Assembly: GCA_030770535.1 (NCBI GenBank)
Contig: JASVEC010000014.1
Coordinates: forward strand, 372,001 to 436,000
Direction of reading: 5' to 3'
Length of the DNA: 64,000 nucleotides
Source of the DNA: Batkoa obscura
Taxonomy: Eukaryota > Entomophthoromycota > Entomophthoromycetes > Entomophthorales > Batkoaceae
The position numbers and the translations under genes are program-made. The notes below the pieces were generated by a model. The model searched no databases. It saw only the letters and a list, made by a program, of their open reading frames with translations, and was not told the DNA's origin. Shown in pieces: positions 43,244-56,470 of the stretch (position 1 is the stretch's first letter; every line of letters starts with the position of its first letter).

Positions 43244-46200
43244 ATGTCAAGAAGAAGACAAGTAGAAAGTGAAGAAGAAGAAGAAGAAGATTATGAAAAT
43301 TACGATGAAGATGATTTCATTATAAATGATGAAGATGACGAAGAAGAGGAAGAAGAGGAAGAGGAAGAGTACAGTAACTCTAGAAGCAAAGTATTATTTT
43401 AAACTCTTTTATTAAACCTTAACTAAAAATCCTCTAGAAAAAGAAGAAGAGTAATCGAAACATTTTCATTGATGATACTGCTATAGATAGTGAAGGAGAT
43501 GACGAATTTGAAGAAGAGGAGGATGAGGGAGAAGGTACGAACACTTTAATTATCTAAATAAATTAAAATTAATTTTCAAGATGGCTTTATTGACAACAAT
43601 GAAATAACGGCCAGTTCTGGAAGACCTCAACAATATTCTAGACGCCCTGTGTTTGAAGCAGAAGAAAGTGCTGAGGAGATTGCTGCCCGTTTAAATAAAA
43701 AATATGCACATGCTGCTGAAGGTTTTGCAGCAGAAGGGGCTCAATCTCGTGGTGGTCTGATTCCAACAATGAACGACCCAAATCTTTTTATGATAAAATG
43801 CAATGTACTACATGGTTTTCATATTATTTAACATAGCTTAACCCGTTTTTTAGTCTAGTAAAGACAGACATATCCTGAAAACTATAATGGAAAGAGTATT
43901 CCAAAGCAGAGCAACAGCTAATCCAATTATGGTTGACTCTGCCTTTTTTAGAGATGATCTAAAGGGGTATCTCTACATTGAAGCTCAAAAATTAGCCCAT
44001 GTTAAAAGAGTAATTTAGCATCTTATTTAAAAGTATATTGCTAATTTTATTAGTCTATTGAAAAAGTAGAAGGTGTATTTTCATCTAAAATATCACTTGT
44101 TCCACGCAAAGAGATGATTGATGTCCTTGACATTAAATACAAGGATTTTAGTACAAAAGAAAAAAGCTGGGCTAGAGTTAAGCGTGGTAAATATGCTGGA
44201 GATTTATGTCAAATATTAAGAGTTTCTGAAACTCAAGATTTCGCAAAAGTCAAGCTTATTCCACGTTTAGATATTAGTCAAGGTGGGTATCAAGATACAA
44301 GTGCTAAGCGTAAACCTGGTAATAAATCAGCAAATCGTCCACCCCAAAAGCTTTTCAATAGAAAAGATGTTGATATGGTTAGTAGCAGCGGAGGTGCTGT
44401 AATGAAAAAAAGAGGTTACCTTGTTTATAATAATGAAAATTTCAAAGATGGGTTCTTAGAAAAAGATATAAAGATTTCTGGTCTCCAAATGACCAACGTG
44501 AATCCAACATTAGACGAAATTACTAAGTTTGCTAGCGCTATTGAAGATGAAGTGGATAAAAGTATTACTTTTAGTTAAAGAAATAATCGAAAAATTAATC
44601 ATTTTAATAGCAAAAGCTTTAGCAACATTAACCGCACCTTTGGCCAATCAACAAAATGCTGAAAGTTTAAATATTGGAGATTTGGTAGAAATCATGGAAG
44701 GAACAATGGCTACAGTTACTGGTACTTTGAAAAAGATTGAAGGTGATGTTGTTACTGTACAGCCTGAACTCAGTGGTCTTCAGGTACTCTTTTTAAATTC
44801 CCTGTTAGAAGTTAGCTAATTAAATAGGAACTTAAAATCATGATATCCAAAGTACGCAAACATTATAAAATTGGAGACCATGTACGAGTTATATCTGGAA
44901 AACATAATGATGAAACTGGTTTTATTGTTAAAGTTAGTGATAGAGTTGTTACCTTGATTTCAGATTCTACTACATCCGAAGTAAGTTTCATATTCATATT
45001 AATTATTAAACTTATAATTTGTTTAGATTCAAGTTTTTACTAAAGATCTTCGAAATTCAGATGGAACCAGTATTGTAACTCGAAAAGATACTAAGTATCG
45101 AATTCATGATTTGTTGCAAATTGAGTAATTCATTTTACGTTTAATCTTTTCATCTTCTAATCCTATTTCAGTGCACAAAATGTGGGTGTAATTACTAAAA
45201 TTGAGAAGAATGATTATAAAGTTATGGACCAAAATGGCCAAATAAGGAGTGTCCCAATAGCTATTGCCAGAGGTGTACAATTCAAAAAGGTAGTAGCAGT
45301 AGATAGTAAAGGTGTCCCTTTAAATATTGGGGACCAAGTTAAATATATACATGGAGAGGTAAATTGGTTTACGCACGTATATAGTATATAACTAAAAAAA
45401 TATAGAACCGCCGTGGAATTATCATTTATATTCACAAAAATGTAGCATTTGTTAAAGCTGGTAATCACATTGATAATTCTGGAGTTTCTGTTGAAAAGGT
45501 GAAATTTTTGATTTCTTTATCAAAAGCACAGGTACTATTTTTAAGGATTTATTATTAGCAATTTAATATTTTAGAATACGGCGGGTGGTAAAGTAATTAG
45601 AGATAAAGATGGATTTACAGTACCAACTAGACCACCAACCAATATGGGTGATCGCCAGAGAGGTGGATTTCGTCAAGGTGGTGGTAGGGGACCACGTCGT
45701 ACGGATCCACTGGTTGATAAAACAGTTAATATTAAATCAGGAAGTTATAAGGGGTATATTGGAATAGTCAAAGAAGTCAATGGAAATATGGCTCGTGTTG
45801 AATTACATACTAATTCTAAAGTTGTGACTGTTGATAAATCTATTATTGATTTACCAGGGTAATATAATTATTATTTAAGTATAGAATAATCAATAATATA
45901 TTTTCTAGTAATCCAAATACACGCTTTGATCAACATTATACTTCAAGCTCTAGTGGAATGAATACTTGGGCTAACCTAAAAGCTGGTGCAGGTATGAGAT
46001 CTAGAGATAATGGTAGCTCATCATGGACCCAAAGCCAATCAAGAGCTTCTGCTAGTACTTATAATAACTCAAGGAGTCAATATAGTGGTTTTGGTACTGA
46101 TTGGGGTTCTAAATCTCAAGGTAATAATAATGATTGGAATCAAAGAGAAAGAGGAGGGTATAATGGTGGTTCCAATAATGACTGGAATCAAAATAGCCAA

Positions 46201-47619
46201 TACTCAGGTTCCGTTGATAACAAATGGAGCCAAAGAGCCAACAATAGTGGTACAGATAATCCCTGGGATAAAAAAGATAGTTATTCCAACGATGATACTT
46301 CAAAATGGAATCGATCTAAACAATACTCAAATACTTCTAATGAATGGGATAAAAAGGAACGATATAATGAATCAGCAAGCGATTGGAGTCGAAATAACTT
46401 TTCAAATACAAGTAAAGGGAAATCGAGTTGGGATAATAATAATATAGGTACTTCTGGAGATTATGGTTATGGAAATCAAAAAGATGGAGCTAATTGGGGA
46501 GCAGGAGAAACACCTATTTATGATTTAGCTATCCATTCTAAAAACAAAACAGATCAACCTTACGCACCACAAGGATTTTATCCAGAACAGGATGATGAAT
46601 ATTTGCCATCTGAATCGTATACAACTAAAAATGACGATCATGAAAAGGGTTATACTAGTTATAATACTTCAACGGATTATAAAGGAAAAGAAGACTATTT
46701 ATCTATTGCTCCTTCAAATAATATTGCCAATCAAGGTAGCTCTTGGGAAAATAAATCTGCAACTAAAGATAATGGCTCATCTTGGGAGAAAGGCCCCGAT
46801 ACCTACCAAGATAAATGGGATTCTAGTAAAAAAAATAAAGAAGATAGAGGAGATAGTTATGAATCTAGTAAAAAAGATCAAGCTCAAAATGAAAGTTGGG
46901 ATAAATCTACTAAATATAATGATGCTTGGAGTAAAAAAGAAACTGATGCTTTTGAATCCGAAAAACCTTCAGCATCTAATAATGAAACAAGTGAAGTTGG
47001 TGCATCATGGGGTAACCAAAGTGAAAAAGTAAAATATGACGATCAATATAAAATTTCAACTGAAAATAAAGAAAGGGATAGTTATACTTATGATAAAAAT
47101 AGTACAAAAGAAGCATGGCCTACTCAAGAACATGAAACAGGAAACAAAGACAAATGGGATGGATCAATGGATACTACAGCTACTTTGGGCACAGAAGATA
47201 CGCAAATGAATTGGACAGCAGGTAAAGAAAGAGGAGCTTGGGAAGATAAATGGGATAATAAAAGTAAGCAAGATAAAATTGGGTATTATAATTATGGTAG
47301 AGAAGAAGATAGCGATTGGAAAGGAAATAAAGAAGAAGGATATTCAAACGAAAAAATGGAAGTTCAATTTAATGAAACATTTAATAAAGTAAATATTCGA
47401 GATGAAAATTACAATAATGAAGAAGAATTTGCACCACCAACTAAACCATTTGTAGAAGGTACTTGGGGTAATAAAAAAGAAAATAAAGATAATGAACCAG
47501 CTATGGTACCCAGTACCCCGGGTTTTTTACCTGGTACACCAGGTGGCGAAGATTTTGGCTCGAATTTAGCTCCTTTGAATCAAAGTAATCCTAACGATAA
47601 CCAATCGCAATACCCTTAA
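43244..47619 (+). CDS. SPT5: Transcription elongation factor SPT5, 12 exons, 1287 aa
   Basis: Large subunit of the SPT4-SPT5 (DSIF) factor that clamps RNA polymerase II during elongation. Exons: 43244-43390, 43438-43534, 43581-43804, 43854-44009, 44054-44561, 44611-44783, 44828-44980, 45027-45124, 45172-45358, 45406-45531, 45575-45858 and 45909-47619 (3864 bp, in frame). Residues 1-95 are acidic. The NGN domain starts at DPNLFMIKCN (about 147) and runs to about 240. KOW domains appear as ARVKRGKYAGDLCQI, NIGDLVEIMEGTMATVTG, KIGDHVRVISGKHND, NIGDQVKYIHG and KTVNIKSGSYKGYIG. From about residue 718 comes a long C-terminal region with repeated Trp every 10-15 residues (SSWENK, ESWDKS, DAWSKK, NDWNQ), one GAGETPIYD block like the SPT5 repeat, and PSTPGFLPGTPGG at the end. 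These are likely kinase targets and binding sites. This tail is much longer and more Trp-rich than in most fungi. Confidence 0.94.
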
Positions 47620-47819
47620 TTTGATATAAAAATGAATTTTTTAAATATAAATTTAGCTTTATTTAAAAAAAAAAGAATTGCATTTTTGGTTATAACATTC
47701 TCATTTTTTAATTGCATTTCTTTTGTATTGAATTTTGGTTTTAATTTAAAAATAAAATAGTGATTAACAATAACAATAAAATACTAAATAAAATAAAATA
47801 AATTTCAAAAGATATTTAT

Positions 47820-50800
47820 TTAAAGTTCATCTTTTTCATCTTGAGAACTTTGATCTTTTTTAGATTCGATTTTATCTTTCTTAAACTTCTCTTTAGAATT
47901 CTTAGATTCCTTCTTAGCTTCCTTTTTATCCCCATCCACCTCTTCCTTCTCCACTTGATATTCAAAATCTCTTAACCCTTTAATTTCATCATCTAAACTT
48001 TGCCATTCAGGCAGAATTCTTTTAGCTCGGTCTAATTTAGGTTCTTTAGTTTCTGGATTATTACATAAATCAATTGTTTTTGCTTTTTTTAGAGATTCAT
48101 CATCACACCAAGTTTCACACCATAACCATTCCATTGGTAACGAATGAATTTTTAATTTCAATTGTAAATGATTAGGTAAATCTTGATCCAAATTAGCTAA
48201 CGAATTAGGATCATAAGATAACATTTGATAATGACCACGTAATTGATCCCCTGCTGCTAAGGACCGGAAGCGTTTGAGGTCCACGACATATAAAGCACTA
48301 TGAAATGATAATTAGTAAAAGTTAATTGATTATTTTATTATGTATTCAATAAAAATAAAAAGCAAAGTATATAAAATGTATTACCTAATATGATATGGCT
48401 TCCCTTGTAAATGATCTTTCCAATATCCTTGTTCCCAAAATCTATATCCTTTCATAGATTCTCGTGATTTACAAAAAGGTACATAACCATACGGGGCTCC
48501 TTCTAAATCATGATCTATTAATTCTTTCAAATCTGCACGAACCATCTATTAAAATTAATTATTATATGAATTGTATTAATTATAGAACATTACTTGATCA
48601 GCATCAACAAAAATAACTTTATCTACAGATAACGGGAATAATACATCTAAAAATAATATTTTATAACTAAATTGAATTAAATTAGTATTATTTAATATTA
48701 TTACAAGTAAATCAAATTACCCCCAAAGCTTTCTTTGTTTTTCAGACTGTTGATTAAGCCAATGAGGCCATTGATAAGTAATTAATTCATAATCAAATTT
48801 ATATTTTTCTGCCATTTTAGGAATAAAATGCTAATATAAAATTAATATAATAATATTAACAAATTAAATCTTAATAACTTACCTTAAAATTAGGTGATAA
48901 AAAATTTTCAATAAACCAAAATTTCACATTTGATTTAGTATTTTTTAAGACTGAAAGCATCATTACAGACAAAAATCGTTCATATAAATGACCAGATGCT
49001 ACTGTAAATACATGGATGGTTGGTTCTTCGACTTTGACTTCATTTTTACCAAAAAATCTAATTAAAGTTAAAATTAGTTTACTATTATTATTGTGAACTA
49101 ATTAATATTATTTACTTATCCCATAAACTAACTTTAGTATCGGATTCTTCTTCATCTAATAAAGATAAATGTTCCATACCTGATTTTTTATAAACCTAAA
49201 TAAACATTATAATAATTAATTTCCATGATTTGATTTTAATTACCTTAGGAAATAACACAGTACCTCCAAACCCATTTAAAATAAGTCTATGACCTAATTG
49301 ATTATGAATATATTTTCTCTTATTATTTCTTGATCCTAGAGTTTGTAATTCATATAGCATATCTGATTTTCCATGTCTTAAATTAATAAAATAAACCCCT
49401 GGGTTAGCTTTCAATTGAAAATAACCTAAATTAGCCATCACTAAAGTATCTACGTTCGTTTCATTTTTTGCAGTATTTAATAAAAATTGTAAACCTCTTG
49501 GTGATGATTGTGTATTTAAATCTTGGGCATGTCCTTCAATTAAGATATGCTTTAATGTGAATATAGCTTCAATTCCTGAGTTACTCTCCTTTAATTGTAA
49601 ATTATCTAAATCATATATGGATTGACTTGGCATAACTACCCATGAAGAAATAGCATCGATACCAGCAGTTAGTAAAGTATCTTTAGGTAATTTAGTAAAT
49701 TTAACATTGGAAGGAATGATGTCACTAAATAAATCAAAGTTAATATATTATATATTGTATATTTTATATTATTAATTACCCATTTTTATCAAAATTTAAT
49801 TTTGAATTGAAATTAAAACGAAAGAAATTAGAATTTAATCTTTTTAAATCATCTGAATCATCAATTGGATTCAAATAACCATCCAAATAAACACCATTAA
49901 TTTTACTTAATACTTCTAAAATTGGGGCCCATTTTTGACCTTGTATAGATATTGGATTTAATATAAACTTCAAATTGGCCCAAGATTGTTCTTTATCTCC
50001 TGTTTGAAATCGACACTCTTCTGCAGAAAAAGAGGGCAGTTGTTGACGTTGACCAGGTTTATTTTCAAATCGTGCAATATTTTGATGATTTTCTAAATTT
50101 TTTCCTAAGATTCCAGATAATTTCATAAATAAATCTGCTAATTTCATTTTATCTTCAATATTTAAGAATAATTCCGCTTGCTTAATAGAGTTTAATAAAT
50201 CATTTAATCGTTTCTTTTTTTCATAATTAATTAACATATCAATATCTATTAATTCATAATCCTCTTCATTTTCTAATATAAAAATCTACATAATAATTAA
50301 AATTAATTAATTATTTATAATAAACACTAATACTACCTTTCCATTAACAATAATAGCTGGTGAATTAAAATTCAAATTGATATGATTTAAATTTAACTGC
50401 ATTTTCTGCCAATACAACATTTCTTCTTCTCTCATATCAATTTTGATACCAAAGTCTTTGGATTCAATATCTTTTAGTAATTCTGAATTTTCATTTAAAT
50501 CCAAATTTTCCGAATTTAAAGATTCATAAACTAAACTACTTAACCCATTTGTAAATTCATTTGTTGATTGATGAATTATACTAATTCGTAAATTATTATT
50601 TTTTTCCTAAATTAAAGTAATAACTTATTATCATTATTATTATTATATTATGTTATAGCTTACCATAAATTTTAATAATTTTTTAGTTAATAAAATACCA
50701 TTATTAGTATTAAGATCATCTAATAAAATAATTGTAATTGGGATTGAATCTTGTTCAATATTATTTGATTTGATATTAGTAAAATAATTGAAATTCGTTA

Positions 50801-53378
50801 ATATATCTTGATGATGATGTAATTCGGGTATAAATGTAGTATAAGATGAATCTAAAGAGGTAGATGTATCTGAGTTAAATATCAAATTAGAATAACTTTT
50901 ATAGACTCCTGGTAAGCTTAATAAATGGTCATAGATGTTCATGTCATCTCTTAATTCTTCATTTCTTATCTATTATTTAATAATTAATAATTAATCAATT
51001 ATATTTATTAATATATTAATATAATTACCATTTCTCTTATATCATTTAATTGTTTATTAATGGAAGTAACTAAAGATCTTTGATAATTCTAAAGATAAAA
51101 ATATTAATATAATAATAATTATATAATTATAATAAATACAAAATTAGTATTCACTTACAGCATCATAATTTAATCTTTCGCCATTAACAAAGAAGATTGG
51201 ATCTTTCAATTTTAAATTTAATCGTTTCATATATTTATTAATTGTAATTTTAATATCTAAATCATTTGATAAATCTTCCCATTTTAAATTTAATTTTTCT
51301 TGTTTAATTAATCTTTTCAACGTATCAATTATACTTTCTTCCTTTGTAACTAAATTGTGCAATTGTTCCATCATTAAAATCACTTTTTTACTATCATATA
51401 ATTTGGATATTTTAATAAAAAAAGAGGCCAGTACTGTAATAATTAATTAATGTTAAATAAATAATTAATTAAATAAATCTTACTATTTGATGCTGATGTT
51501 ACATCATCTGATATTAATGGTATAAATCCAAATCGAATTGGTACTCCTCCATTAATTAATGGTAATATTTCGGCATTAAATGTATCAATTACTTCTGGAT
51601 TAGATAAATCTAAAGCAAATAATATATTTGCATAATTAACTGCTACTTCTGGTAAATACCCTCCATACATACCATTTAATAACTATAATTATACAAATAA
51701 ATTAATAAATATTAAATAAAGTATTTATTATTATATATTATTATTATATATTATTATCCAACTTACTCCTTTAATAGATTTATCCCAATCTTTATATAAA
51801 TCATCTTTTTGTAAATCATTTAACCAAATAATAAATGAATTATTTATATCCTCTCTAACATCAAAAATTGAACTATCATCTTGATTTTTGTCTTTGCTTT
51901 CTAATAACTGATTATTTAAAAAATCAACGGCTGAATTTAATTCCATTCCTAAATCTAATAATGAATTCACTGTCTTTCTTTCAATGTTTAATACATTTAA
52001 CAAACTAATTAAATTTAAATATTAATATATAGAATAATAATAATAATATAATATAATGACAAATAAATATAAAACTTACTGAAATATATCTACTTCAGTT
52101 AAAGAAATAGGTATACCATTAACAAATAAAATATTTGGTGCTGGAGCAGTACGAAACCAATCTCTTTGAAATTGAATGCCACTACAAATATTATTACCTA
52201 ATTTTTTACTAGCCAAAAAACTCGAATGCTTTGGAAAATTCTGAGTAAGATAAGTCCATGTTGATAATGGCAATTTAGAATCCAGTATATATTTACTCGT
52301 TTTATAACTTAAATCTAAAATATCAATTAGTTAATTAATCGTTTATTTTTTATTAATTTTACCTGTATAATTTTCATCTTTTAATTCATTAATTATAGTT
52401 GGTTCGGATATTAACTTGTTTATTAATAAATTATTATGTGAATTATATTCACTATCAATTGAATCAATCTCATTTTCAAATTCTTCATCTAAGAACATTA
52501 TTATTTTATTACTTGAATTTAATATCTTTGATAAATAGTGCTTACCATTATACAATACTCTATCATCCACTGTTTTGTATTCAATATTTTTAATATTTAA
52601 ATGAGCTCCGTAACCAGAGAGATATACATTTTTATTAGAATACAAGGGTGCATATCTTAGAATATATTGAATATTTCCCTTTTCTGCTAATTGACTTAAA
52701 ACTTGATGATTTTTTTGAAACTTAGTATCTAATTTTGGTGTATAAAATATAACATTTAATAATTCTTTTTGATTGATCTGAAAGGAAGGATGAGTATGAT
52801 CGAATGGTTGTTTTTGACTGGAGATATATCTAACAAAAATAAATTATTAATCATCTTCTTTCTTTTTATTATAATAATTCTTATTTAACTTACTCTTCAT
52901 TGACTTTTTCCACATTTATCTTTTTATCTTCCAACAATTTTACTACTTCGTTAACATCACAAAATGCCTTATTTCCCACCTGAATCCAATTATCACACTC
53001 TCCCTGTTTATTCACTTCGGTCAACACCGTTTCATTAAAAAATTGAAAGTGAGCAATCACTTTTGGGGAGGCGTATCTTGAAGCAAGGAACATATCAAAT
53101 AAATTCCAATCTTTATCTTCCATAACACCTTCTTTTTTTAATAACTTGATAAAGTTATCATAAATTTCAGCATCACTATTGAGTTCTGTTAACGAAAGCT
53201 GATTAATGATGTGAAAATAACTAGAGCTATTGAATTCCACTAAGGTTTCTAATAATTCAAATTCAAGTGGCGGACTGGCCCAATTTGATTGTAAATACAC
53301 CTGGAAAGGTTGTCCATCACAAAGGATGAAGGAGAGTAGCAAAGCTACTAATGCTACTATTCGAGCTAATAGTCTCAT
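47820..53378 (-). CDS. UGGT1: UDP-glucose:glycoprotein glucosyltransferase (UGGT), 17 exons, 1532 aa
   Basis: ER folding sensor that adds glucose to N-glycans of misfolded glycoproteins so that calnexin can rebind them. Exons: 53378-52894, 52829-52363, 52314-52080, 52004-51767, 51682-51484, 51433-51159, 51088-51029, 50969-50664, 50606-50337, 50285-49780, 49724-49244, 49195-49116, 49057-48883, 48830-48721, 48666-48594, 48545-48385 and 48297-47820 (4599 bp, in frame). Signal peptide ([20 protein letters not shown]), then thioredoxin-like folding-sensor domains and beta domains. The GT24 catalytic domain is about 1210-1470: [44 protein letters not shown] with the catalytic DxD at 1317-1319, DQDLPN, and [11 protein letters not shown]. 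The tail is Lys/Glu/Ser-rich and ends in KDEL, an ER retention signal. It converges on SPT5, with 200 bp between stops. It works upstream of the GH47 mannosidase step in the same glycan pathway. Confidence 0.95.
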
Positions 53379-53515
53379 TGATTGAAAATGAAAACACTTG
53401 ATATGAGATGATAAATTTTAGTAATTTTATTGAAATTAATGTTACGAAAGAGTATAAATTATCCAATCAAATTTCAATTTGAAGAAAAATTCGTAATATT
53501 TGGAATAAAAGTATT

Positions 53516-53616
53516 TGGGAGTGTTTTTTTTGACTTCATTATTTCTTCCATTTTTTAAGCACTATTTAAGCGGAAAATTTGTTAATAAAATTCTTAAACA
53601 CAAAAATACATCCCCA
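53516..53616 (-). mobile_element. MITE-like inverted-repeat element, copy 12
   Basis: A 101 bp reverse copy, TGGGAGTGTTTTTTTTG to TACATCCCCA, flanked by TT on both sides. It ends about 140 bp upstream of the UGGT start codon and so probably lies in its promoter. Confidence 0.82.
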
Positions 53617-54127
53617 TTTGGTATTTTAAATGCTAAAAAGAACTTGAACTTGGTCAAAAAGAAGCAGTTGCTCCATTATTAATATCCACTTTGTCATTCT
53701 TATTTTAATAGTATAAAATCCTTTGAAATAAAATCCCATCAAAATAATCTCTCATTTGAACCAAAACAATTTCAATTCTATCAACTAGTCTTCTTTAGTA
53801 TAGGCTAGTTTAAAAGCTCTATAAGAGTTTTACAATTTCGATTTAGCAAGAATTGCAAATTTAGCACCTACCTTATAAAATAATTGTTTTCTTGGCTAAT
53901 TTTAAAATCATTTTAATAGAGTATTTTTTGTCTAGTGTTTGACTAATTTTTTTTAAGTCTATGCTACACAAAAAATGGGCAAAGATTAAGAAGTTAAAAA
54001 AGGTTTATTTTAACCGAGGCTTTTTTAAATTTACTCATATATTACTCTTTTCAGATTATAATATAAAGTACAATATATAAGCAATAATGTAAGATTATAA
54101 CAGAAATATGAGTTCCAAATGGAATTT

Positions 54128-54199
54128 GGCTAGCTGGCGCAATGGTAGCGCGTTGGACTCCAGATCTAGAGGTTAGAGGTTCGACTCCTCTGCTGGTCA
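54128..54199 (+). tRNA. tRNA-Trp (CCA)
   Basis: Complete 72 nt cloverleaf. The acceptor arm GGCTAGC pairs with GCTGGTC, D arm GGCGCAATGGTAGCGC, anticodon stem TTGGA/TCTAG with two G-U pairs and loop CTCCAGA (CCA at 54160-54162), T arm AGAGGTTCGACTCCTCT, discriminator A. No intron. The B box GGTTCGACTCC is canonical. Confidence 0.95.
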
Positions 54200-54590
54200 A
54201 AACTTTTAGCTAATCCAAGTTGAAATGAATTTTTTAGCTTTTTTTACTAATCTATAATAAAAATGAAAATAATCTGGTTTTAAATATATATTACTCTCAA
54301 TAAAAGAACAGTTGTTAATAATAATTTAAAAGTTGAAAATTTCTTACTAATTTTTATTATAACTATAGTTATAATATAAATACTTAAATAAAATAAAATA
54401 CATTGTATAAACTTTAATACTTAAAAGCTTTAAGTTTAAACTATTTTCTTTATCAATTTTAGTTATAAAAAGCAAATAATTTTTAATTTTATATTATATA
54501 GTATTAAACAAATTAATAAAACAAAAAACTAATATTTATGTTTCTTTAACAAGGTTTTTTAAAGTTAATTTAAATAATATTAAAAATATA

Positions 54591-54687
54591 TGGGGATGTG
54601 TTTTTTTGTTTAAGAATTTTACTACAGTCCTTCCACTCAAATAGCGCTTAAAAAATGGAAAACAATAAAACTAAAAAAACAGTCCCA
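54591..54687 (+). mobile_element. MITE-like inverted-repeat element, copy 13
   Basis: A 97 bp copy beginning TGGGGATGTGTTTTTTTG, core CACTCAAATAGCGCTTAAAAA, ending ACAGTCCCA. TA flank on the left, AA on the right. Confidence 0.82.
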
Positions 54688-54878
54688 AATAATTAAATAA
54701 ATTTAATAAAAATTATATTAGATTACTTACTAAATTCAGGTTAAATTGGTACAGTGTTTAGTTAATATAGTGTTTACTTTATTTCAATATAAAATATGAT
54801 CATTAACCTAATAACTAAACATAGTTAATTATTGAGTAAATAACTCAACATTTTTACTACTTGATTGTTTTAATAATA

Positions 54879-54978
54879 TGGGGATGTATTTTTGTATTTA
54901 AGAATTTTACTACCAATTTTTCCACTTAAATAATGCTTAAAAGATGTAAAAATAATGAAATAAAAAAAAACATCCCCA
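54879..54978 (+). mobile_element. MITE-like inverted-repeat element, copy 14
   Basis: A 100 bp copy, TGGGGATGTATTTTTGTATT to ACATCCCCA, with a perfect 9 bp terminal inverted repeat and TA on both sides. Same orientation as copy 13, 190 bp away. Confidence 0.85.
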
Positions 54979-56470
54979 TATAACGATTGCAAAAAACCCA
55001 TAGTCTCTTGTGTATCATTTTCAAAACCTATACCCCTTTTATATATAACTTAAAATTAACACAAGCTATATATTTAGTTGATACTTTATGCTGTTTTTAT
55101 ATACTAAATTAACTTTCTCATATTTTACCGTTTTCTATTTCCAAACTTTTTTACTTGAGTCCTCTTTTTTACATTCATTTTGCTGTTTTAACTTCTAAAG
55201 AAATTTATATCAGTTCCTGTATTAAATTTAATATGATCATAACAACTAGACTACTTAAAGTTATTTTGGGAGATACTTCATAAACTTTTCTATCATTTAT
55301 GAAGTATTACAACAAAATACGCTTAAAAGTGGATTAAATAAAATTTTAATTATTCAAGATGTTAAATATTTTGAAAATTTAATAGGATGATTATAAAATA
55401 TAATTAGCAACTTATATATGTCTATATAGTACTATTTGCTCCAAATAAAATTATATGATTAGTTTCAGAACTCGCAATTTTTAAATTAACCTATGTTCCA
55501 TTTTTCTCATATAGCTTTTATCCTTTACAATAAAATTACTTTCTTAATTATTCTTATTTAGTATTTTGGTTTGTCACAATTATCTCTAGAAGGAAATTTG
55601 AGCAAGTTTTAATAAATATTTCTAATAATAATTTAAAGGAATTTAAACAAATTTCAAAATATTGAAACAAACGTTGTTGCAGTTTTAGATATATTTATTT
55701 AATTTCTACTCAAAGTTTTATTGCTCATTTTAGTTTTGAATTATTATTAAAAAATATATTGCAGTTTGTTCAAAGTTATCTTGAGACAAATATGATAGTT
55801 TGGAAATACTCATACAAAAAAGAATAATAGGAATATGCTTCTCAGACTGCTGCTACTTAAAGCTTAGTAGTTTTTAAAGACCATAGAACTTATTAAAACA
55901 ACCATCTATAAGGCCCATCTAGGAGTTAATTTTAAAAAAAGGTGGCTTTTTAAAGCTAATACGATATATTTTTAAGTTTTTATATTTAAAAGAAGGAGAG
56001 AAAAAGTTGTATTAAATTACGTCTTTACTATACTTCTAAATGATCTATTTTTTTAGCTTATTGAGTAATTAAGATGGTTATATCCGTTCAACTCAAAAAT
56101 AATAGCATTTAATCAATAAACTCAGAAAAGTTTAGCTTATCAAAAATTGATTTAATTAACTAATTTTAAATCTTATTGGTTAAATATCCATCTTTGACAA
56201 ATTCGCTCCAAGAGATTAACTCTAACCGAGTTTCTGCAAAAGTGAATGATGCTCAAGAGGCTATATATAAATTCCAAACTACAAACTTTTATTAAAACAA
56301 GTATTTTAATGGCATAGCATTTATTTTATAATTTTTTTCAATTGCAAAGTCTTGATTTTTTTGACTAATTTAAAAATAAAAATAACTTTCAAATATTTTC
56401 ACCCTATTTTTTAATTTTATTATTAATTTTTTGTTTTTATAAAATTTTAAATTTATTCAACCTTATCTTT

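Noticed and set aside
48594-48666. Extra splice at TTTTTAG|ATG inside UGGT exon 15
   Set aside because: It would remove the conserved GYKILFLD segment. Reading through gives the family sequence.
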